DNA of 64,000 bases, taken from the NCBI GenBank assembly GCA_026708325.1, contig JAPOVC010000006.1, positions 1 to 64,000 of the forward strand, read 5' to 3'. This document shows, piece by piece, positions 15,526-23,659 of this stretch. The stretch comes from Anaerolineaceae bacterium. GTDB lineage: Bacteria > Chloroflexota > Anaerolineae > Aggregatilineales > Phototrophicaceae. Numbering within the stretch: position 1 is the stretch's first letter; each line of letters opens with the position of its first letter. A program made the translations under genes and the position numbers. The notes under the pieces were generated by a model. That model was not told the DNA's origin, made no database searches, and saw only the letters and a list, made by a program, of their open reading frames with translations.

Positions 15526-17454
15526 ATGGACGTTGCGACGATTCTGAATTTGATTGATGCCGGCGAATATGGGCTGCCGGAGTTCCAGCGTGGCTATGTC
15601 TGGAGTCGCGAGCAGGTCAGGCGTTTTATGTCGTCGATGTATCACGGGAATCCTGTGGGCAGTTTGCTGATTTGGGTCGCTGACGCTGGAGCATCTGACG
15701 TTCGTGGCAATGGCGATTCTTCAGTCGGGAACATCAGGCTCATTGTTGATGGCCAGCAACGCATTACTACACTTTACGGAGTTAGGCGGGGAGAAGCTCC
15801 GCCTTTCTTCCGGGGAAACCCGAACAGTTTTCTGAATTTGTATTTCAATCTGGATGCCGCAAGGGGCGAGGAATTCGAATTCTACGGTCCTGTAAGAATG
15901 AGGGACAACCCACGCTGGGTAAGCGTCTCGGAGTTATTGCAAAAGGGCGCGGTCAGGGTATTTCGCGAAAAAGGTCTCGACGATGATGAAGCGCTTTACA
16001 GGATGAACCGTCTGGTGGAGAGCGTTCTCAAAAGGAATTTCCATAGTGAAACCATCACCGACCGGAACCTTGACGAGGTCGTCCACATTTTCAACGAAGT
16101 AAACAGCGGCGGTACAAAATTGAACGCTGCTGACTTGGCAATGGCCAAAATCAGTGTATTGCGGCCTTCGGCCCGGGACGAGTTGGATGCCTGCCTTCAA
16201 CGTTGGCGGGAATCCGGATTTGATTTCGATTTCAACTGGCTTTTGCGCGGGATCACTATTCTTATCACGGGAGATGCACGTTTCAGGGCGTTGGAAAGCG
16301 TTGATTCCGAGGCATTTGGTGAAGGACTGCGGCAATTCAGCAATCACATTGATGACTTGCTGTTGCAAATCCGTGCCAATCTGGGTCTGGACAACAGCAG
16401 CGTGTTACGCAGTGAGTTCGCCCTGCTGGTGCTGGCACGATATCTCAAACTAAATGGAGGCCTGCGGCAGGGCGAGGCGGAAATTGCCCGCCTCCTGTAT
16501 TGGTATATCCACTGCGTGCTTTGGGGACGTTATTCCGGTGCTACCGAGGCTCGCCTTAACCAGGACCTTGCGATTCTGCGTGACGCAGACAATCGGGAAG
16601 GCCAGATTTCAGGTCTTGTTGAAGCTCTTCGAAATGAACGCGGGACGCTGTCGCTGTTTGCCCAGGACTTTTACGGCTCGTGGCGAAACAATCGCTTTTA
16701 TCCCTTGCTTTACTTGCTGACTCGTGTCGGCCGCGCACGCGACCTGAAGAAGAACATCCCGCTCAGCATGGATTTGCTGAATTCCCCTCTCGAATTGCAT
16801 CATATCTTTCCCAAGTCCCGCCTGTATGCAATGGGCCGCAACCGTCGTGACGTAAACACACTGGCCAACTTTGCCTTTCTTGTCGAAGGAAGCAACAAAT
16901 CTATCGGCAACCGCTGGCCCGCTGATTATTTGGAGGAGGCCGATAACAAGTTCGCTGGCATACTCGAATCGCAGTGGATTCCGAAAGACCCTGAACTATG
17001 GAATCCTGAGAACTACGACCTGTTCTTGCAGAAGCGGCGGGAGCATCTGACCCGTTCCGCCAATTTTTTGCTCGAAACACTTGCCAGTGGGCGACTGCCT
17101 CAAGGAAACATGTGGCCTCGCCTTGCAGAATCGCAATTGGCAACGCGTCCTGTCCACATGGTCAGTGATGAAGAGGAACGCGCTTTACTGGAGTGCCAGT
17201 TGTGGCTGGAGGAGCATGGCCTTCCACACGGCGAATCGCGCCATGAATTAATTGATACTGCCAGTGGTGACCTGATGGCCACCCTCGACCTGGCCTGGCC
17301 GGAAGGTGTGCAAGAGGGATTGGGACATCCAGTTGCTCTCCTGTTGGAAGAAGATGATGAAACGCGATATGCGGCGCAGCAATTTGGTTTCAGGTACTTC
17401 ACTTCCGTGCCCGAGTTTCAGCACTATGTGAAACAGACCGCCCTTGCAGAGTAA
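15526..17454 (+). CDS. GmrSD-like nuclease, DUF262 plus DUF1524 (HNH-like)
   Basis: 642-aa protein related to GmrSD-type modification-dependent restriction enzymes. The N-terminal DUF262 part shows PEFQRGYVW (18-26) and VDGQQR (74-79), the family's nucleotide-binding/ParB-like motif. A long helical linker follows. The DUF1524 nuclease part shows ELHHIFPKSRL (His425-His426) and two downstream Asn motifs (NTLANF, GSNKSIGN), the HNH-type metal site. About 100 further residues at the C terminus are unassigned. Start chosen for GGAGAAAGG before ATG 15526. It is an isolated gene with lower GC than its neighbours and no adjacent methylase. Role in anti-phage defence is inferred from the family. Confidence 0.82.
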   Translation: MDVATILNLIDAGEYGLPEFQRGYVWSREQVRRFMSSMYHGNPVGSLLIWVADAGASDVRGNGDSSVGNIRLIVDGQQRITTLYGVRRGEAPPFFRGNPNSFLNLYFNLDAARGEEFEFYGPVRMRDNPRWVSVSELLQKGAVRVFREKGLDDDEALYRMNRLVESVLKRNFHSETITDRNLDEVVHIFNEVNSGGTKLNAADLAMAKISVLRPSARDELDACLQRWRESGFDFDFNWLLRGITILITGDARFRALESVDSEAFGEGLRQFSNHIDDLLLQIRANLGLDNSSVLRSEFALLVLARYLKLNGGLRQGEAEIARLLYWYIHCVLWGRYSGATEARLNQDLAILRDADNREGQISGLVEALRNERGTLSLFAQDFYGSWRNNRFYPLLYLLTRVGRARDLKKNIPLSMDLLNSPLELHHIFPKSRLYAMGRNRRDVNTLANFAFLVEGSNKSIGNRWPADYLEEADNKFAGILESQWIPKDPELWNPENYDLFLQKRREHLTRSANFLLETLASGRLPQGNMWPRLAESQLATRPVHMVSDEEERALLECQLWLEEHGLPHGESRHELIDTASGDLMATLDLAWPEGVQEGLGHPVALLLEEDDETRYAAQQFGFRYFTSVPEFQHYVKQTALAE

Positions 17455-17527
17455 GCCGCTCCCTTACCAACAGACCCGCAGCTAGTAAAACAATGAAAGT
17501 CTGATCGTCTGCTCCGTGCGGCAGCCC

Positions 17528-18250
17528 CTACTCACTGGCCCGCAGCAGATCGCGGTCGCCGAGGGGCTGGACCGGGCGGGCGTTGTTCGCGTAGATCGCG
17601 GTATAGGCCGCAATCTGCTCAGCTGACAGCGACACCGGCGTATCCAGCAGCAGCCAGCGCACGATTTCGCTGCAGGGCGGCGTGGTCAGCGAGCCCTGGT
17701 AGGTGTAGAAGCTAAGGGTCTGCGGCAGCAATCCGCCCAGGGCCAGGCCGTCGTCCGTGCTGACGCTCCGGCCGGCCTCGCGCGGCAGGTTGCTGAAGAC
17801 CGGCGCGTAGGCCTCGTTGTCGACCTCCGCCTCTTCAAGCAGGATGCCGACCACCGCCAGCATGCCCGAGTTGGGGTCCTGGTGGACGAAGTGGACTTCC
17901 ATCGCCGCCGCCTGGCCGTCGATCGTATGCTCCGACGGGGCGTGGAAGTGAAACTGCAGCAGGTCGTAGCGAATGCCGTTGTAGAGGATGTGACTGTCGC
18001 CCTCGACGTCAACCTGAATGCCGTGGCCGGTGTTGGTCACGACGTTGGGCGTCTCGCCATAGTCAAAGTGAATGGCCGCCAGCTCCAGTTCGCTGGCGTT
18101 GCGAATGTCGATCGGCGATTGCGCCCTGCCGTCGGCGCAGGGGGCGTAATCGGGCGACAGACTGCCCCAGTTGTCTGGGCCGGTCTCGCCTTCATAGCCC
18201 CAATGCAATTCTCCAGCCATGGTCAGGGCCACCAGTGTCAGGGAACTCAC
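17528..18250 (-). CDS. Alpha-class carbonic anhydrase
   Basis: Interconverts CO2 and bicarbonate with a zinc ion held by three His. The alpha-class core is complete: SPIDIRN, QFHFHAPSEH (two zinc His), MEVHFVH (third), and TPPCSEIVRW near the end. The family is normally periplasmic or secreted. Here the N terminus is short: a GTG at 18250 gives VSSLTLVALTMAGELHWGY, a poor signal peptide, and a TTG at 18271 adds only seven residues. The frame is closed by a stop at 18299. The start is therefore uncertain. Confidence 0.85.
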   Translation of the reverse strand: MSSLTLVALTMAGELHWGYEGETGPDNWGSLSPDYAPCADGRAQSPIDIRNASELELAAIHFDYGETPNVVTNTGHGIQVDVEGDSHILYNGIRYDLLQFHFHAPSEHTIDGQAAAMEVHFVHQDPNSGMLAVVGILLEEAEVDNEAYAPVFSNLPREAGRSVSTDDGLALGGLLPQTLSFYTYQGSLTTPPCSEIVRWLLLDTPVSLSAEQIAAYTAIYANNARPVQPLGDRDLLRASE

Positions 18251-18404
18251 AGGCGTCGGCGATCGGGACAATACCCCGACCGGCGGACAGCGAAAGTCTC
18301 ATGCCAATCACAGGCGACAGGCACAAAAGCAGATATTAACACAAGTCGCAGCCACGTTGGGCAGGGGCATAAGTCCGCCCTGCACGGGGAGTCCCTATCA
18401 GGTG

Positions 18405-18410
18405 TATACT
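18405..18410 (+). promoter_or_regulatory. -10 box of the chelatase gene
   Basis: TATACT 31 bases before ATG 18442. A transcript starting near 18417 would exclude the upstream in-frame GTG at 18415 as a start. Confidence 0.4.
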
Positions 18411-18441
18411 GGTCGTGCCAATCGCCTTCACGGGACAGGAC

Positions 18442-20516
18442 ATGACCAAGCGAGCGCCGGTTTACCCCTTCACCGCCATCGTGGGCCAGGAGCGCATGAA
18501 ACGCGCCCTGATCCTCAACGCCATCGACATGCGCATCGGCGGGGTGCTCATCCGCGGCGAACGCGGCACCGGCAAGTCCACCGCCGCGCGCGCCCTGGCG
18601 GCCCTGCTGCCCGAGGTGAGGGTGGTGGCGGATTCGCCTTTCAACGACGACCCCGACCAGCCTTCCACCTGGTCCGACGTGGTGCATGAGCGTTACGAAC
18701 GCGGCGAAGAGTTGCCGGTGAGCATGCGCCGCATCCGCTTTGTGGACCTGCCCGTCAGCGCCACCGAGGACCGCGTGGTGGGCACGCTGGATATCGAGAA
18801 GGCCATCCAGCGCGGCGAACGGCACTTCGAGCCCGGCGTGCTGGCCAACGCCAACCGCGGCATCCTCTACGTGGACGAAGTCAACCTGCTCGACGACCAC
18901 GTGGTCGACCTGCTGCTGGATTCGGCGGCCATGGGCATCAACGTGGTGGAGCGCGAGGGCATCAGCTTCTCGCACCCGGCGCGCTTCATCCTGGTGGGCA
19001 CCATGAACCCCGAGGAAGGCGATCTGCGGCCGCAGTTGCTGGACCGTTTCGCGCTTTCGGTGGACGTCACCAGCATCGACGCGGCGCGCGAGCGCATGCA
19101 GATTCTGGAACGTCACATCGCCAGCGAGACCGACGCCGACTCCTTCCGCGAGGACTGGGCGCCGCGCGAGGAGCAACTCTCGCAGCGCATCGCCGCCGCC
19201 CGCGAACTGGTCGACGAGGTGGCATACGACCGGCGCGACCTCTACGCCATCGCGACCCTGACCAGCAGCCTGCATATCGACGGCCACCGCGCCGACCTGG
19301 TGATACTCAAGTCGGCGCGCGCCCACGCCGCCTGGCAGGGACGGACGCGCATCAACCATGAGGACATCCTGCTGGCCGCCGAACTGGCGATCCCGCACCG
19401 CCTCAAGCGCGGCCCCTTCACCGACGCCACGATGAGCATCGACGCCATGGGCGACCAGCTGGACCAGGTCATGTCCGAGTGGAGCGAGGGCGACGATGCC
19501 GCCGAGGCCAGCGCCGACAGCGAGGAAGAACAGGCGGCTAAAAAAAAAGTCAGTCCCTGAGCGAGAGCAGTGACGAGGAACTGCCGGACCTCGGCCAGGC
19601 CGAGCCGGCGCCGCAGAACGTCTTCGACCAGCAGGACGCCTACTGGTGGGAAGGCGGCAAGCAGGTCGAGAGCAAGGCCGAATTCACGCCGCGCAAACTG
19701 GATACCCCGCTCGACCGTCTGACGCGCCAGCGCGCCGGACGCCGCTCGCGCACCAAGACCGAGCGCAAGCGGGGGCGCTACATCCAGGCGCGGCCGGCCA
19801 ACGGCCGCACCGACGACGTCGCCTTCGACGCCACGCTGCGGGCCGCCGCGCCGCATCAGCAGGAACGCGAGGCGGAGCGGAAAGAAAGCGGCGTGGCCTG
19901 GTCCCTGAAAAAGGACGACCTGCAACGCAAGGTGCGCGTGCGCCGCGCCTCGAACCTCATTCTTTTTGCGGTGGATGCCTCGTGGAGCATGGCCGTTTCG
20001 GAGCGCATGCAGGCCACCAAGGGCGCCATCATGTCGCTGCTGACGGACGCCTACCAGCGGCGCGACCGCGTGGGCCTGGTGGTCTTCCAGAAAGACCGCG
20101 CCTCGCTGGTACTCTCGCCGACCAACTCCGTGCTGCTGGCAAAAAAGGCGCTGGCCAACATTCCGGTCGGCGGCAAGACGCCGCTCTCGGCCGGGCTCTT
20201 GCTCTCCTACGAGACGGTGCGGCGCGAGACCACGCTCAATCCCGACGTCGTGCCCATGATCATTCTGCTGACGGACGGCGCCGGCAACGTGTCCATCAGC
20301 GACCAGGCCCCGCAGGACGAAGCGCATCGCATCGCGACCATGATTCGCGAACACGACATCAAGACCGTCACCATCAACATGGAACACGTGGCCTTCGACC
20401 GCGGTCTGGCCAGCCGTCTGGCGGAGAAACTGGGCGGCCCCTGCTATACCCTGGGCCAGTTGCACGCCGAGTTGCTCTACCAGACCGTGCGCCAGGAGAT
20501 GGAAACGCCACGCTGA
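18442..20516 (+). CDS. chlD: ChlD/ChlI-type metal chelatase subunit gene with -1 frameshift
   Basis: AAA+ and VWA subunit(s) of a magnesium or cobalt chelatase. Frame 1 from ATG 18442 encodes the ChlI-like AAA+ part (Walker A GERGTGKST at 39-47, Walker B LYVDEVN) and stops at TGA 19558-19560, giving 372 aa. A run of nine A's (19540-19548) lies just before that stop. A -1 shift there enters an uninterrupted frame: an acidic/Pro linker, an Arg-rich stretch, then a VWA domain with MIDAS DASWS and a TDG motif, ending at 20516. The full product is about 691 aa, a normal ChlD length. GAGGAAG lies 12 bases before the A-run. Programmed -1 shifting in chlD genes is known and would make both subunits from one gene. 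The large subunit (ChlH/CobN) is not in the window. Confidence 0.85.
19540..19548 (+). promoter_or_regulatory. Slippery A9 site for -1 ribosomal frameshifting
   Basis: GCT AAA AAA AAA GTC in the zero frame. Tandem Lys codons can slip back one base. An SD-like GAGGAAG (19522-19528) sits at the spacing reported for -1 stimulation. No strong hairpin is seen immediately downstream; a short stem CTCGGC/GCCGAG lies about 45 bases further on. Confidence 0.7.
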
Positions 20517-20532
20517 ACAACAGGGACTTTCC

Positions 20533-21666
20533 GTGATCGACACAAATTACGACGAGGCGCTGGTGCCGGATTACGAGTTGCCGCCGCTGCTGCGTCTGGC
20601 GGATGGCAGCCCGGTAGGCGACGCCGACACCTGGCGCGAACAACGGCGCCCGCAACTGCTGGCGCTCTTCGCGCAACAGGTCTACGGTCAGACGCCGGTC
20701 CAGAACCTGCCCCTGCACGTCGAAACGCTCGAAGAGACGACGCTGCCCGGTGTCGCGGAACGGCGTCAACTGCGCCTGCTGATCGACGGCGCGCACAGCC
20801 TGCATCTGCTGCTGTGGCTGCCGCGGCGGCGACCGGCGCCGGTCTTTCTGGGCCTCAATTTCAACGGCAATCACACGACACACGCCGATCCCGGGATCCT
20901 GGCGCCGTCGGGCGACAGGGCAGCGCGCGGCAGCAGCGCCGGCCGCTGGCCGGTCGAAGACATTCTCGCGCGCGGTTACGGTCTTGCGACGCTGTGCTGC
21001 GACGATCTGTATCCGGACCGCGTCGATGGCCGGGCCGACAGCGTGCAGCGGCTGTTTGAAGCGTCAGGCGACGAGGGGAGCGCCTGGGGGGCAGTGGCGA
21101 CCTGGGCCTGGGGGTTGAGCCGGGCGCTGGACGCCCTGCTGGAGACGGGGGACTGCGGTCCGGTCGCGCTGATCGGCCATTCGCGCCTGGGCAAGACGGC
21201 GCTGTGGGCCGCCGCCCGCGACGAACGCTTCGCGTTTGCAGTCAGCAACAACAGCGGCTGCGCCGGCGCGGCGCTCTCGCGGCGACGCTTCGGCGAGACG
21301 GTGGCGGCCATCAACACGCGCTTTCCGCACTGGTTTTGCCGCAACTTCCGCGCCTGGAACGGGCGCGAGGACGAGTTGCCGCTCGACCAGCACATGCTGC
21401 TGGCGTTGATCGCGCCGCGGCCGCTCTACGTGGCCAGCGCGAGCGACGACCTCTGGGCCGACCCGCGCGGCGAGTTTCTGGCGACGCTGGCCGCCTCTCC
21501 GGTCTGGCAACTCATGGGCCACGAAGGCCTGCCTGTACAGGAACAGCCGGCGCCGGATACGATCGTGGCCGGTCGCGTCGGCTACCACCTGCGCCGCGGC
21601 GGGCACGACATCACGGCCTGGGACTGGCAGCGCTATCTCGATTTCGCCGACGCGCAGTTGCGCTGA
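20533..21666 (+). CDS. Alpha/beta-hydrolase, CE15 glucuronoyl esterase-like
   Basis: 377-aa serine esterase. The GHSRLGKTALW nucleophile region corresponds to the G-x-S-R-x-G-K element of glucuronoyl methylesterases. It also has NNSGCAGAAL, FPHWFCRNF, LPLDQHMLLALIAPRP and a late His (RRGGHDI), in CE15 order. Such enzymes cut ester bonds between lignin and glucuronoxylan. Here no signal peptide is seen, so a cytoplasmic role on other esters is possible. GTG start 17 bases after the chelatase stop codon; probably co-transcribed but not obviously related in function. Confidence 0.78.
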   Translation: MIDTNYDEALVPDYELPPLLRLADGSPVGDADTWREQRRPQLLALFAQQVYGQTPVQNLPLHVETLEETTLPGVAERRQLRLLIDGAHSLHLLLWLPRRRPAPVFLGLNFNGNHTTHADPGILAPSGDRAARGSSAGRWPVEDILARGYGLATLCCDDLYPDRVDGRADSVQRLFEASGDEGSAWGAVATWAWGLSRALDALLETGDCGPVALIGHSRLGKTALWAAARDERFAFAVSNNSGCAGAALSRRRFGETVAAINTRFPHWFCRNFRAWNGREDELPLDQHMLLALIAPRPLYVASASDDLWADPRGEFLATLAASPVWQLMGHEGLPVQEQPAPDTIVAGRVGYHLRRGGHDITAWDWQRYLDFADAQLR

Positions 21667-21675
21667 AGCCCTGAC

Positions 21676-22452
21676 TCAACGCCATTCTTCCGCGCCGCGG
21701 AAGGGCATGCATTCGCCCGGCAGATAGCGCGGCCGTTCGGCGTAGAGGTTGCCATTGTCTGCAGCGTCTCCGCGCACGAGGATGCTGCGCCAGCCCTCGG
21801 CCCTGACGCGGGTCGTGGTGGGGATGTAGCGCAGCGTCAGACCGATGCGCCAGCTGTCGGAGGTGTTGGCTTCCGAGCCATGGATGATGCGCGGGTTGTG
21901 GATGGAGACGTCGCCGGCCTCCAGTTCGAGGTCCACGACGTCGGAATCGTCGATCAGCGAGGGGTGGACCTGCGAGTTCAGGACGTACTTTTCTTCATCG
22001 ACGTCCACCATCTCGCGGCGTGAGAGCAGGCGCATGTTCTGGGTGCCGGGCAGGATGCGCATGCAGCCGTTCTCGCGCGTGGAGGCCGTCGCCGCCAGCC
22101 AGACGGTCATCACTTCCATCGGTTCCAGCGGCCAGTAGTAGCCATCCTGATGCCAGAGGACGGGTTTGCCGTCGCCGGGCGGCTTGGCGATGTAGTGCGG
22201 CGCATAGAGCGCGATGTTCGGCCCGAGAAAGGGCTCGAGGATGTCGACGATGCGCTCGTCGCTGACGAGACGGTGCATGAAGGGATCGTCCACCAGGAAA
22301 TTGTGGAAAAAGGCCTCCGGCCGCACGCCGGGGTTCCGGCGCGACAGCCAGTGGACGTGTTCGGCCGTTTCGGCGGCCAGGTCGGCGTCGATGGCCTTGC
22401 GCACGATGGCGTAACCCTCTTCGTCGTATTGTCGCTTCAGGTCAGGGCCCAT
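21676..22452 (-). CDS. Phytanoyl-CoA dioxygenase (PhyH) family protein
   Basis: 258-aa Fe(II)/2-oxoglutarate-dependent oxygenase. The metal triad is visible as WHQDGYYW (HxD) and IIHGSEAN (distal His), with the 2-oxoglutarate-binding Arg in WRIGLTLRY. Substrate is not predictable; the family hydroxylates many small molecules. Its ATG at 22452 overlaps the stop codon of the upstream acyltransferase by one base (TGATG), so the two are translationally coupled. Confidence 0.87.
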   Translation of the reverse strand: MGPDLKRQYDEEGYAIVRKAIDADLAAETAEHVHWLSRRNPGVRPEAFFHNFLVDDPFMHRLVSDERIVDILEPFLGPNIALYAPHYIAKPPGDGKPVLWHQDGYYWPLEPMEVMTVWLAATASTRENGCMRILPGTQNMRLLSRREMVDVDEEKYVLNSQVHPSLIDDSDVVDLELEAGDVSIHNPRIIHGSEANTSDSWRIGLTLRYIPTTTRVRAEGWRSILVRGDAADNGNLYAERPRYLPGECMPFRGAEEWR

Positions 22453-23651
22453 CAATTGCCTCCTCCGCTTCCTCGCTCCGGGGACAGACCGGTTCCAGCA
22501 TAGGCCGGCACGGGGGGAGCGGGCCCCGCCGCGCCACTATCCGCTCCTGGCCGCTCCCGTACCCCGTTCAAAAGCGTCCCGAACCATGTGTAGCGGACTT
22601 CGCGGGTCCAGGCAATCAGCAGCAGGCCGCTGACGACCAGCACCAGCGCGATGTAAAAGAGGTGCGGGTTGGGCACGAGCGCCCGGATGTGGCGCGCCAG
22701 GACCTGCATCAGGAGTTCGTGCGTCAGGTAAATCCAGAAGGCCGCGTCCGCGAGCAGGCGGACCCAGGGGCGTTCGCGCGCGGCGATGGCGCGGAACAGG
22801 CCCATCAGGCCGAAGCACATCAGCCAGGCGAAGAGAGTCTCCAGCAGGCTGCCCGCCAGTTGGTCGCCGGTATCGCGCAGGACCGCGCGCACAAACAGCA
22901 GGGGGATGGCCAGGGGGTAGACGAGCGTGACGCCGGGCAGGATGGCGACCATCCACCAGCGGCGCACCTCACAGGCGCGCTGATAGAAGAAGACGCCGAA
23001 GAAGTAGAAACAGGCGTAGAAGGCCAGCACCTCGATGTCCACCAGCACGGCGACCGAGGTCTCCGGGCCGAAAACGAGGAATTCCTGGTCCATGTGGAAG
23101 GCGGGCAGCCAGGTGAGCGGCAGCAGCAGCCACCACAGGCGATGGCGAAAGCGCAGCCCCAGGCGCGCAGCCAGCAGGAAGAGGCCGCTCAGAAGCAGCA
23201 GTTGCCAGAGAAACCACAGGTTGCTGAGGTCGCGCAGGACGACTGAATTGAACCACTGGGCGGTGGTGGGGTTGCCGCCCCAGGTGAGCCGGTTGATGAT
23301 GTATTCCAGGTTGCGAATGGTCGGGATGCAGATGAGCAGGGGCAGGGCGATGCGCAGGACGCGATTCTTCAGCAGTCCCCGCAGACCGCGGCGCTGCCAG
23401 AGCAGGGCGCAAAAGAATCCGCTGAGCAGGAAGAAGACCGGCATGCGCAGGCCGTGGATGAGCTGGACGCCATGGAAGTAGGGCAGGGCCCAGACGTTGG
23501 GGCCGCCCGGGAGAACGGGTCGATCAAAGTAGCGCCAGGGGATGGTATGAAAGGTGGCGTGCAGCAGGACGCCCAGCAACATGGCGCAGGCGCGCAGGGC
23601 GTCGAGGTCGTGAAAACGTTTCGTGGGCGGGCTTTCCGCGCGCGCTTGCAT
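22452..23651 (-). CDS. Acyltransferase 3 family membrane protein
   Basis: 399-aa polytopic membrane protein with about ten helices. The N terminus FHDLDALRACAMLLGVLLHATFH contains the family's conserved Arg and His, followed by PVFFLLSGFFCALL. Such proteins move acyl groups onto exported sugars, as in OpgC-like glucan modification or O-antigen acetylation. The last 25 residues are Gly/Pro-rich. It lies eight bases downstream of the YitJ-like gene and overlaps the PhyH gene. Acceptor unknown. Confidence 0.8.
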   Translation of the reverse strand: MQARAESPPTKRFHDLDALRACAMLLGVLLHATFHTIPWRYFDRPVLPGGPNVWALPYFHGVQLIHGLRMPVFFLLSGFFCALLWQRRGLRGLLKNRVLRIALPLLICIPTIRNLEYIINRLTWGGNPTTAQWFNSVVLRDLSNLWFLWQLLLLSGLFLLAARLGLRFRHRLWWLLLPLTWLPAFHMDQEFLVFGPETSVAVLVDIEVLAFYACFYFFGVFFYQRACEVRRWWMVAILPGVTLVYPLAIPLLFVRAVLRDTGDQLAGSLLETLFAWLMCFGLMGLFRAIAARERPWVRLLADAAFWIYLTHELLMQVLARHIRALVPNPHLFYIALVLVVSGLLLIAWTREVRYTWFGTLLNGVRERPGADSGAAGPAPPVPAYAGTGLSPERGSGGGN

Positions 23652-23659
23652 GGGGCGGG

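Noticed and set aside
18415..18441. GTG at 18415 as start of the chelatase gene
   Set aside because: A TATACT box ends at 18410, so a transcript would start after this GTG; ATG 18442 begins at the conserved N terminus.
19646..20536. 296-codon frame overlapping the VWA part of the chelatase gene
   Set aside because: Wrong frame; the -1 frame relative to the ChlI part holds the MIDAS motif and the conserved linker.
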